Shown here: positions 16,845 to 25,600 of the stretch, piece by piece
Numbering within the stretch: position 1 is the stretch's first letter
How the letters are laid out: the number at the start of each line of letters is the position of its first letter
Assembly: GCF_001438845.1 (NCBI RefSeq)
Contig: NZ_JQCL01000080.1
Span: 162,073-226,072 of the forward strand
Direction: 5' to 3'
Length of the DNA: 64,000 bases
Source: Lactiplantibacillus xiangfangensis
GTDB lineage: Bacteria > Bacillota > Bacilli > Lactobacillales > Lactobacillaceae
Notes under the pieces: model-generated
Told to the model about the DNA's origin: nothing
The model's input: only the letters and a program-made list of their open reading frames with translations
Database searches by the model: none
Translations under genes and position numbers: made by a program

Positions 16845-18539
16845 ATGGAAAAATCAACTAAGATCGTCATGACAATGGCGTTGGGGACGTTCCTATGTAT
16901 GCTGGATACGACGGTGATGAACATTGCGTTGCCCGCGATGCAAACCGGATTAGCAACTAGTTTGGAACAGTTATCCTGGGCGTTAAATATTTATACCATA
17001 TTATTTGCAAGTTTGACCATTCCTTTAGGCCGGTTAGCGGATATTTATGGGCGTACGCGACTGTATTTACTTGGCTTGGGGTTGTTTCTAGTGGGTTCCT
17101 TATTTTCAGGATTAGCCACTGAAGTGAGCTGGCTAATCGTTGGACGGGGTATTCAAAGCTTAGGCGCTGCCATTGTTTTTCCGGCCAGCATGACCATTGG
17201 CATTCAAAGCGTGACGACGGCTAAACGAACGGGTGCTATCGCCATCTTAGGAACGACTCAGGGGCTGGCCGCTGCACTTGGCCCCACGATTGGGGGTGCC
17301 GTCACCCAGTTTTTTGGCTGGCGGGGCATCTTCTTGATCAACGTCCCCTTGATTTTACTAGTGTTAGGGCTATCTTGGCGATTATTAGATCGTAAGGCCA
17401 GTCGTGCGGGAACCGAAAAGTTGGATTGGGCGGGTAGCTTGCTATCGATGCTGGCCCTATTCAGCTTAACGTTGCTGTTGGTCAAAGGGAGCGACTGGGG
17501 ATGGACGAGCCCCATTATTATTGGATTAGGTGCAGTCAGTCTGCTGGCGCTAGGAAGCTTCATTTGGACCGAAGCCCACGTGACGCAACCCATGATGCCC
17601 CTGGCACTGTTCCACGACCGCCAATTTACGGGTGCAGCGCTAGTGACGGTGATTTCCGGGGTATTCATGGTAGCCTTACTGGTTCTAATGCCCAGCTTTT
17701 TTACTAAGGTTCAAGGAAAAACGGAACTTATGGCAGCCCTAATGATCTCACCCGCCTCGATGATGATTTTTCTTTTTTCGCCCCTTAGCGGTTTTATCCT
17801 AGCTAAGGTTGGGCCCCGGTTAGTCGTTTGCAGTGGAATCTTAGCTATTATTGCGGGTTACGTTGGGCTAAGCTGGTTAAATCCTAACCACTACTGGCAA
17901 ATCTTAATTGTCCTGATGCTAGTTGGTGCGGGTTACGGCATCATTATTGGTCCCATCACCGTCTTGGCAGCGGGGGATTTTACGGGAAAACTCCTGACAG
18001 CGTCACAAAGTGTGATCGGTGTTTTTCGCCAAATTGGAACGTCACTGGCGGTTGCGATTTTTGTGTCCGCGTTGTCAGCGAACTTAGTCACGGCTAAGCA
18101 GCACGTTTTGCGGACTGCACAGTCAGATGTCGCGGCGCTTTCAGTCTCAGATAAAGCGAAACAAGATACGCTAGCGGCAATCAAAACGCATCTAAAGACT
18201 GAGAACGTCCAGACAACGTCGCAGCGGTTCATCACACCCGCTAAGACCCAACAATTGATTCGGCAAAACTATTTGGCTATATTGAAGCAGCACCGGCTAC
18301 AACAAGCTCCGCGAGCGGTTCGCAAAACGGTTTATGAGCAAGTTCACCGCCAAGTTACGCGGATGGTGGCAGCTGACAACCAGCAAATTGCTGGGGTGGT
18401 CGCCAAAGTCAAAGTGACAACGAAGGACGCCTTGACCCAAGCGTTCATGCGTCCTTACCGGGTCGCAATGCCCGTTACTTTGACCATGCTATTAGGATTG
18501 GGTTGTTTTAAACGGCGGCGAGACTATCAACGGGACTAA
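16845..18539 (+). CDS. EmrB/QacA-family 14-helix drug:H+ antiporter
   Basis: 564 residues from ATG 16845 (GGGGGAG upstream). Motif A in loop 2-3 (LGRLADIYGRTRLYLLG), the LDTTVMNIALP segment in helix 1 typical of DHA2 drug exporters, and GTTQGLAAALGPTIGG (motif C, antiporter) are visible. A long soluble loop of ~110 residues (~430-535) precedes the last helix, near the C-terminus. It probably exports lipophilic cations or drugs. Expression is likely governed by the divergent TetR repressor. Confidence 0.93.
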   Translation: MEKSTKIVMTMALGTFLCMLDTTVMNIALPAMQTGLATSLEQLSWALNIYTILFASLTIPLGRLADIYGRTRLYLLGLGLFLVGSLFSGLATEVSWLIVGRGIQSLGAAIVFPASMTIGIQSVTTAKRTGAIAILGTTQGLAAALGPTIGGAVTQFFGWRGIFLINVPLILLVLGLSWRLLDRKASRAGTEKLDWAGSLLSMLALFSLTLLLVKGSDWGWTSPIIIGLGAVSLLALGSFIWTEAHVTQPMMPLALFHDRQFTGAALVTVISGVFMVALLVLMPSFFTKVQGKTELMAALMISPASMMIFLFSPLSGFILAKVGPRLVVCSGILAIIAGYVGLSWLNPNHYWQILIVLMLVGAGYGIIIGPITVLAAGDFTGKLLTASQSVIGVFRQIGTSLAVAIFVSALSANLVTAKQHVLRTAQSDVAALSVSDKAKQDTLAAIKTHLKTENVQTTSQRFITPAKTQQLIRQNYLAILKQHRLQQAPRAVRKTVYEQVHRQVTRMVAADNQQIAGVVAKVKVTTKDALTQAFMRPYRVAMPVTLTMLLGLGCFKRRRDYQRD

Positions 18540-18633
18540 CGTGAGTTGCTAGTAGTTTAAACTGGTTTGGTTCGGTCAGGGGCAATTGTCCCTTGGTTGG
18601 GCGGATGACTTGTCAAATTATAACTGGTTACAA

Positions 18634-18671
18634 AACAGGCGCACCCGTGATTTGCCAGGGATGCGCCTGTT
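18634..18671 (-). terminator. Terminator of the acyltransferase operon
   Basis: AACAGGCGCA and TGCGCCTGTT are perfect arms around an 18-base loop; the minus strand runs into TTTTG. Confidence 0.8.
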
Positions 18672-18682
18672 CATTTTGTTGA

Positions 18683-19759
18683 TCAAAATAACTGGACTAA
18701 GCGGTGTAACCCGTAAGCACTGGCAAAGGAACAGCCCCAGGTCACGAGGTAGCAACTGACAATCACCGGCAGGGGTGCCACGGATAACCAGCGGCCACCG
18801 AGTGCCCAGATGAGTTGCAGCCAAAAAATGTTGGCGAGATAGGCCCGGTAAGCGTAAATCGCTAACCAGTGAATGACGGGAACGCTACGGGCGTGCCGGT
18901 GGATTTGATTGTTCGCCAAGCTAACAACCAAACCGATGGTGACAAGGTCGTAGCCAATCATGGCAGGCTGAATGTATGAGGTAATGTTCAAGTGGATCGG
19001 CAGTCCCGCGTAAATCAGCATTGCAGTGGTCAAGCCAAATAGGACGCACCAGCTTAGCCGAAGCAACCATCGATGGCAAGCTAATTTATGCGCTAAGGGT
19101 TTAGAAAAACGGGCCACTAAGGTGCCTAAAATTGCGTAGCCCATGAAGCTCAGGTTGAACCGGTCGAATAAATACCAGGACCGTTGATGCGGACCGTGCC
19201 AAACCGTTACGTCGTAGAACGTGACCCAGAGTGCGCAGCCAATCAGCGTCATCAACAGGATCAGTTTGACCCGGTCGGGGTTGGTGGCGATACGTGCTAA
19301 CCACCAAAAGAGCGGCATTAGCAAGATGAACTGTAACATCATCGTGTTGTACCACAGGTGTGGCGCGGCGTTACCGTTGACGAATTGCCAGGCAAACGTT
19401 TTGACACTATGAAAGGGAGTGCCTTGCTGTAGCTGGGGCATTCCTAGCAGGTAAATTGTCGTCCAAAAAAGAGACGGTATGAACAGGGCCGACCATTGCC
19501 GTTTTAAATAGTGGGGATAGGCGCTTAGCTGGCTAGGATAAGTTGTCCGGGTCGTTGTAAAGAGAATGCCAAAGATAAACGCGGGGGCGGTAAATTTAAC
19601 CGCATTATAGCTGAGGCCGATGATCCACTGATCAGTTGTGCTAAATGGCTGTTTTAAAGCCAAAGTTAGGACTGACTGGAGAATGACGGCCGTACAAGCC
19701 GCAACCTTTAAGTAGTCCCCAATATCGGCGGATTCAGTTTTAGTGGTGCTGGTTGCCAA
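18683..19759 (-). CDS. Membrane acyltransferase, acyltransferase-3 family
   Basis: 358 residues, about ten membrane helices. N-terminal DYLKVAACTAVILQSV and the arrangement of helices fit the acyltransferase-3 (OafA/NolL-like) family, which transfers acyl groups to cell-surface carbohydrates; the usual first-helix His is not obvious, so catalytic activity is uncertain. It follows the alpha/beta hydrolase gene with a 15-base gap and both probably form one operon. Confidence 0.78.
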   Translation of the reverse strand: MATSTTKTESADIGDYLKVAACTAVILQSVLTLALKQPFSTTDQWIIGLSYNAVKFTAPAFIFGILFTTTRTTYPSQLSAYPHYLKRQWSALFIPSLFWTTIYLLGMPQLQQGTPFHSVKTFAWQFVNGNAAPHLWYNTMMLQFILLMPLFWWLARIATNPDRVKLILLMTLIGCALWVTFYDVTVWHGPHQRSWYLFDRFNLSFMGYAILGTLVARFSKPLAHKLACHRWLLRLSWCVLFGLTTAMLIYAGLPIHLNITSYIQPAMIGYDLVTIGLVVSLANNQIHRHARSVPVIHWLAIYAYRAYLANIFWLQLIWALGGRWLSVAPLPVIVSCYLVTWGCSFASAYGLHRLVQLF

Positions 19760-19774
19760 AGTTTACACCGGTTT

Positions 19775-20527
19775 CTAATTAAGATAATAGTCAAAAAAGT
19801 TTGCAATTTTAGTCATTAGGGGAATTTTGACGAGGTGTTTGGCCTGGTATCCCGTAATAAAAGCAACTTGGTTGGCGTAGGGCTCGTGGTGGACGCGGTC
19901 AAAGAAGTCGCGGGATTGTGCATAAGGGATCCGTTCGTCGTCGGTGCCGTGCCAAAATAAGACGGGGCGATGCGCAATCGTTTCTGGGTGTAAGTTTAAA
20001 TCGAAATTATCGATCCAGCTGGTCAGGGCCACCATGTCCGTTGGTAAATAGACGTGGGACTTAGCAGCGTAGTCACGCACAAGTTGCGCGTAAGCGTTTA
20101 GGTTGGGTGTCCCCATGATAATGGTGGCGGCCTTGATTTCGGGATGGCAGGTCAGGAGCGCACCGGTCGTCATACCACCCATGGAGTAGCCGCCGACGCC
20201 AATTTGGTCGTTTAAAATCAGGCCACGTTTGCGGTACGTCTGGATGATGAGGTCAAATTCGGCTAAGTTACCTTGAATACTGTTCCAGAAAGTGAAGGAT
20301 GGCAGGCTACTGACTGGTTCCATGCGGTCCCCATGATTCATGGCATCGGGTAACACGACGCGAAGGTGCCGGTTAGCCAATTTACGGGCTTGCGTTAAGA
20401 CCAAGTCTTTTTGCGACCGCCAGCCGTGGTAAAAAACGACTAGTGGTAAAGGTTGGGTCAGAAGCTGGTCATCAACGACTTCAATGATTGGAATGTCTTG
20501 TAAGGATTGTTTTTTTACACTAATCAT
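19775..20527 (-). CDS. Alpha/beta hydrolase (YitV/S9-like esterase)
   Basis: 250 residues. The nucleophile elbow GGYSMGG (Ser in GYSMG) lies near residue 115; Asp in HGTDDERIP and His in the C-terminal part (AKHLVKI) complete a plausible triad. FYHGWRSQKD forms the oxyanion-hole strand. Resembles the YitV family of predicted esterases/dienelactone hydrolase-like proteins. No signal peptide. First gene of a two-gene unit with the membrane acyltransferase. Confidence 0.82.
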   Translation of the reverse strand: MISVKKQSLQDIPIIEVVDDQLLTQPLPLVVFYHGWRSQKDLVLTQARKLANRHLRVVLPDAMNHGDRMEPVSSLPSFTFWNSIQGNLAEFDLIIQTYRKRGLILNDQIGVGGYSMGGMTTGALLTCHPEIKAATIIMGTPNLNAYAQLVRDYAAKSHVYLPTDMVALTSWIDNFDLNLHPETIAHRPVLFWHGTDDERIPYAQSRDFFDRVHHEPYANQVAFITGYQAKHLVKIPLMTKIANFFDYYLN

Positions 20528-20682
20528 AATATGGGCTCACTTTATTACTTATTTAATAAATACTGTGACAGATTTTGGACTAAAAAACAAATCGTTAGCC
20601 TGATTAGACGGGCATAGGGATGCCTTGGCTTTTAGTGAACCAGATGAGATTTAAGACTTTCTTTACAATTTAAAGGCGTCAA

Positions 20683-20699
20683 TGTAAAGAGATTGTAAA
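20683..20699 (+). promoter_or_regulatory. WalR (YycF) box before muramidase 1
   Basis: TGTAAA GAGAT TGTAAA matches the WalR direct-repeat consensus TGTWAH-N5-TGTWAH exactly. It lies 118 bases before the start codon. WalRK controls peptidoglycan hydrolase genes in Bacillota, so regulation by WalR is a strong inference. Confidence 0.78.
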
Positions 20700-20800
20700 G
20701 CGAATGACATCAGTTTGAGAACCTTTTAAACGTTTTTACCGTTAAAATTAATAATAGATATTATTTTACATATAAATTGTTTTATGGGAAGGCGAATGGG

Positions 20801-22117
20801 TTGAAATTATTTAAAAAGTGGCGACTTGCGTTACTCACAATTGGGAGTTGCGTAGGGTTAATGGTAGCAGTGCAGGCGCAAGCTGCGGTTCCAGATATTT
20901 CTGAATGGCAGGGACAGTTGAGCAGTACCCAAGTCCAGAGTTTAAAGAATCAGGCTAACTTTGTGATTAACCGGGTTCAGTATGGTAGTGGTTATGAAGA
21001 TATTCATCACGTTAATAATGAAAATTTATACGTCCGGTACGGGGTACCGTTCGGGTCGTATGACTTTGCAACCTTTACTTCAGCAAGCGGTGCGGTCCAA
21101 GAAGCGAAAGACTTTTATAACCGTGCCAACAAGAACACGCGTTTTTACGTGTTGGATTTTGAAACGACTTCGATGAGCAGTTCGGCAACCAACGCCGCGG
21201 TCAAAGCGTGGTATGACGAAATGCGCAAGTTGACTAATAAGCACTTGATCTTCTACTCTTATCAGTCATTTGCGACGAGTTATGCTAATACGGCACGCCA
21301 GAGTTTTGACGCGCAGTGGATCGCCAACTACTCGTCACGGCCAACGATTCCGTTCTCACTATGGCAGTATTCAAGTAGTTATTACCTCTCATCATTAAAC
21401 CAATACGTTGATAACAACCTCTTTGATCAGGCAACGGTTACGACTTACCATCCGTTGAGCTGGTGGTTGAATGAGAACACTACGAAGTACGCTTATAGTA
21501 GTTATGGTGCTGGTCAACACGTTTACTTGCATAAGGGTGCGACGAACTACTACGGTGGTGCTGGCATTCCAAGCAACGTTAAGCAGAAGTATTACAAGAT
21601 TGGCGCGGTGCAAAAGGTCACGACGAGTTCTTCGAAACAAATCGTTTACTTGAAGGGCTTGGATAAGTGGGTACTGGCACAGGATGTAACTGGTTACTGG
21701 GTTGGTCAACATGGGAGTTACACGTTACGCAAGAAAAGTAAACTTTACAGTGACATTAATTTGAAGCACGCAACCGGTACGGTGATGCCAAAGGGTGCGA
21801 CGTACGCCGGGACATTGGTCAAAGACGGAAATTATTACCGGATTCGATTAAACGGTGGTTACATTACGGGTAAGATTTCTAAGACGAACCATGCTTATTA
21901 CGAATCGGTGCCATCAAGTAAAAAGATCATCCCTAAGAAGAACGTCTACACTTACCGTAAACATTCCTTCAAGAAGGCGGATCGGGTTGCTCGTCATAAG
22001 AAGGGGAAGGCCATTAAGACCGTTGCCGTTTACAAGCGGTCAACGGGGTCACGTTATTACATGACGAATAAAGGGAACTTCTTTACGGCGAATAAGGCTT
22101 ACGTGAAAACAAAATAG
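20801..22117 (+). CDS. Secreted GH25 muramidase (lysozyme) 1
   Basis: 438 residues from TTG 20801, chosen because GGGAAGG precedes it and it gives a clean signal peptide (MKLFKKWRLALLTIG..., cleavage after AQA near 28). A GH25 domain (~30-220) follows with Asp32 in PDISEWQ and the DxE pair Asp119/Glu121 in LDFETTS, the catalytic residues. The C-terminal part has one copy of a ~75-residue basic wall-binding-like module (YSSYGAGQHVYL... WVLAQDVTGYW) plus a shorter related tail. It would hydrolyse peptidoglycan outside the cell. Paralogue of 29454-31094. Confidence 0.94.
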   Translation: MKLFKKWRLALLTIGSCVGLMVAVQAQAAVPDISEWQGQLSSTQVQSLKNQANFVINRVQYGSGYEDIHHVNNENLYVRYGVPFGSYDFATFTSASGAVQEAKDFYNRANKNTRFYVLDFETTSMSSSATNAAVKAWYDEMRKLTNKHLIFYSYQSFATSYANTARQSFDAQWIANYSSRPTIPFSLWQYSSSYYLSSLNQYVDNNLFDQATVTTYHPLSWWLNENTTKYAYSSYGAGQHVYLHKGATNYYGGAGIPSNVKQKYYKIGAVQKVTTSSSKQIVYLKGLDKWVLAQDVTGYWVGQHGSYTLRKKSKLYSDINLKHATGTVMPKGATYAGTLVKDGNYYRIRLNGGYITGKISKTNHAYYESVPSSKKIIPKKNVYTYRKHSFKKADRVARHKKGKAIKTVAVYKRSTGSRYYMTNKGNFFTANKAYVKTK

Positions 22118-22132
22118 AACTTTTTTATAGCG

Positions 22133-22185
22133 CTGGTTAGCCTCACGATTTGCAATTGTTAATCGTGAGGCTAACCAGTTTTTTT
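22133..22185 (+). terminator. Terminator of muramidase 1 gene
   Basis: CTGGTTAGCCTCACGATT pairs perfectly with AATCGTGAGGCTAACCAG, followed by seven T. Confidence 0.94.
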
Positions 22186-22218
22186 ACTTATGAATTACAG
22201 TGAGAAGTCGGATTAATG

Positions 22219-22251
22219 AACGGTATAGTTGTTTTGAGCAACTATACCGTT
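22219..22251. terminator. Second hairpin downstream of muramidase 1
   Basis: AACGGTATAGTTG and CAACTATACCGTT are perfect arms with a 7-base loop; the T-run is poor, so it may be a back-up terminator or a processed RNA end. Confidence 0.55.
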
Positions 22252-22483
22252 TAAATGCTGAAGAATCGAAAGCGTTTTGTTCGGTAAGTAACGTTTCATA
22301 CAATGTTTTATCGAATCCTTGATGGACGGGTGGTTTGTATTAGTTGATTTATCTAAACTGCTTTAGTTACGGGAAAATAGGCGGCTTTACTACGGTAAAT
22401 ATGATTATTTTTATTATCGATATATAACTAATTAGGATTGAATTGGACTAGTTTATTGTGGTAAGTTATAAATAGAAAAGGGG

Positions 22484-22525
22484 CTCATCTATTGACAAAC
22501 GTAATTAAATTTATCAATAGATGAG
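22484..22525 (+). promoter_or_regulatory. Large perfect inverted repeat upstream of adhesin
   Basis: CTCATCTATTGA at 22484-22495 and TCAATAGATGAG at 22514-22525 are perfect complements around 18 A/T-rich bases. The left arm includes the start of TTGACA, a consensus -35. Either an operator over a promoter or a hairpin in a long 5' leader. Confidence 0.6.
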
Positions 22526-22666
22526 TAACAATGTGGCTATATGGGGTTAACTGCACTTTTGACTGTCGGCGGAGTAATGAATTGCATGGAAATTAATTTA
22601 TTTAGATGCAATTATTTATGTTTATTCAGTGGGTAGGCTATGTTTAGAAAATGGGGGAGTAAGTTT

Positions 22667-25600
22667 ATGAGACAAGTTCAAAATGAGAAACACTATTATA
22701 AAATGTATAAAAAAGGGCGTTTTTGGATTTTTGCAGGAATTGCGGTTGCAACTATTAATATGGGGGCTTTAACGAGTCAGGCAGATGCCGTAACTGCTGT
22801 TAAAGAAACGTCGTCGACCAGTACTAACAGTGAAAGTGAAATTAGTCAGTCACAGGTCGTCCTAAGACAACCCGACTCAAGTGTCGTAAACAGCGGCTCG
22901 GATTCCAGTACTAGTGCGACTAACACTGATACGGCAGTCACTCAAGCTAAGTCGAGCACAGCAACGGGTGAACAAGACCAAAATGAAACCGTTGTCAAAA
23001 GTGGCGGCAGCGCAAATCAAACCGTTAGTTCATCGCGTCATTCGCAAGCTGAATCGTCTTCGGATAGTCAAGCGAGTTCTGAACAGTCAAAGACTAATGA
23101 AATCGTTAACGGGACCAAAGAAACTGTTGCAAGTAGTGACGAGCAATCTGTTACTGAAACGCCGATAACACCAGCCACTACGCCTGATATTACAGATGAA
23201 GCACCAAAAAATACACCAAAATCTAGTCCAGCAACTTTAGTTGAGAGCGAAGCTGCCTCTAAAGAAAGTATTATCTCAGTTAATACAATTGGAACTGTTG
23301 ATTCAGTGTCTGATCCTGATATTGAGGCACAACTGACGAAGCATCAGAGCGTCACTAAACTAAATCTATTGACGAGTAACGTATTCGGAGCGGCTGCTGT
23401 TCAGGAAAATAAGTTATCGCGAGCTAGTCTAATGAAGGCAGCGGATGTGACGGTATTGGCATCAGGTACCTGGGGGACGAGTCCGTGGAAAGTGACCAGT
23501 GATGGTTTGTTGACGATTGGTTCCGGCACTTTTGGTACTGATTCTATGGCACCGTGGGAAGGCAATAATTATTTGCCAGATATGACAAGAGTTCGCGCTG
23601 TGATTAGTAAGGTCGTCATCGATAAGAACGTCGTTGCAGGACACTATCTGAGCTATCTTTTCTTTAAGAAGAATACAGATCCTGGCTACGTTCCCTTAAC
23701 CGAAATTGATGGGCTAGAAAATATAGATGTTTCGCACGCAACGGAAATGTATGGTGTGTTTTCAGGTGACCAGGTTTCGGACCTTTCAGGGATTAAGGAT
23801 TGGGATACTAGCAACGTCACTGAAATGTCAGCAATGTTTTCGTCTAATCCAATAACTGATAGTAGCAAGTTACCAGTAGGCAATTGGAACGTTGGCAAAG
23901 TTCAATCATTTAATAGTATGTTTAGCAATATGCCGATAAAGTCTTTAGATTTGAGTCATTGGAATGTTGGGGCTGATGGTCAAAAAATAACGTTTGGTGG
24001 GATGTTTTTAGTTGATCCACAGCTGAAGTCTTTGAATATTTCCGGCTGGAATATGAGCAATGCAACTCAATTTGCAAATCTATTCTCAAATAATACGGCG
24101 CTATCGTCACTAACGGTGAGTGAGCAGACCCGTTTCGGAACGGATTCTGATTTACCAAGCGTGCCAACTGCTGAGAAAACTTGGCAAAGTACGACTGGCG
24201 GCGATAAGTATACCAGTGCTGAATTGATGTCCTTATACAGTAACACCAGTAGCAATATTCCGACTGGAACGATAACTTATGTGTGGGAACCAGCTTCAAA
24301 GTCCAATTTCGAAGTGGGTCCAATTACGGTAATTGCCGGACCGAAAAGTACTTGGTCTGCTAAGGACAATGTTACTAGTTTAGTAGATGGTGAAGGTAAA
24401 AAAGTAGATTTATCATCAGCCAATATCAATAATCTGGTTAAAGTTGTGAGCGTTAATGGAAATCAGTACAATGACACAGTCAATGTCAGGACAACGGGCC
24501 AAAACGATCAGGTTGTTAATGCGGTGGTTTTGGCCTACACGGATAGCTACGGTGCGGTACGTCAGGAGACAACGACAGTCACTGTGGTGAAGTCGCAAGC
24601 GAGATTAGTTGGTCAAAACGTCTCAGTTAACATGGGGCCGAAACCAAATTGGCAAGTTAGTGATGCGGTCGATCGGACGGCCTCACTAAATGCAGTGGGT
24701 GACACGCTGCCCGATGCGGAGGTTGCAACTGTGACGGCTACCGGGCTTGATTTAACCAAAGCGGGTGCCCAAAAGGTGACGCTAACTTACGTTGATCAAT
24801 ATGGTAATACCGTTTCTACAACCGTAACTGTGACGATGGTTGCTAGCCAGGCAGATTTTAAATCACGCGATGTCACAATTGTTGCTGGTGATCTGGCGAA
24901 GTGGTCATGGCAAGACAGTGTTGCCAGTGCCACTGATTTTGCTGGTGTGCCGGTTGCGACAGATGCGCTAGCTAAATTATCAATTGTGGCGGATAAACAG
25001 CCAGATTTGCAAACGCCTGGTGATTATCCGATTACCTTGACCTACACGGATAGTGATGGCAACGTGGTGACACATATTGTACAAGTCAAAGTAGTTGAAA
25101 ATAAGGCGACAATTCAGACGCAGCCTATCCAAATAATTGCTGGTCCAAGTGCGCAAGTTGATTTGAAAGCGGCGCTTACAAAATTAACTGCGGTGGATGG
25201 TACTGATGTTGCCTTCGAAAATGCTAAGTTGACCACAAACACTGATCAATTAGATTTAAATACAGTTGGCAAGCAAACGGCGATGGTCACCTATCAGGAT
25301 GAGGCAGGCTATGTGCACACAGCTGAGATTGAAATTACGCTTGTTCCGTCTAAAGCGGCCTTAACAAGTAAAAATTCGACAATTTTCATTGGTCCTAAAA
25401 CACCAGCGTGGACTGCTGCAATGAATTTAACGAGTGCTAAAGATAGTGACGGTCATGATTTGGCTATTGATGCGGTAACAGTTGATGGAAACGTCGATAT
25501 CAAGACGGCTGGTGATTACTCAGTTAATTACAGTTACACAGACAGTGCTGGTAACGTTAAAGAGGTGACCGCGGTAGTAACAGTAAAGGCTAGCGCAGCC

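Larger units (their letters stand above)
22118..22666 (+). other. 549-base gap between muramidase 1 and the large adhesin
   Basis: Holds two hairpins near its left end, an AT-rich stretch, and two inverted repeats before the adhesin start (12-base arms 22484-22525; AATTGCAT 22580-22587 with ATGCAATT 22606-22613). No open frame here has a credible start. Probably a long regulatory leader. Confidence 0.6.

Noticed and set aside
17258-17668. 136-codon frame opposite the drug pump gene
   Set aside because: Antisense shadow of a GC-rich membrane-protein gene; no start site.
22260-22285. Catabolite-response element near AATCGAAAGCGTTTTGTT
   Set aside because: Two mismatches at invariant cre positions and far from any start; not supported.
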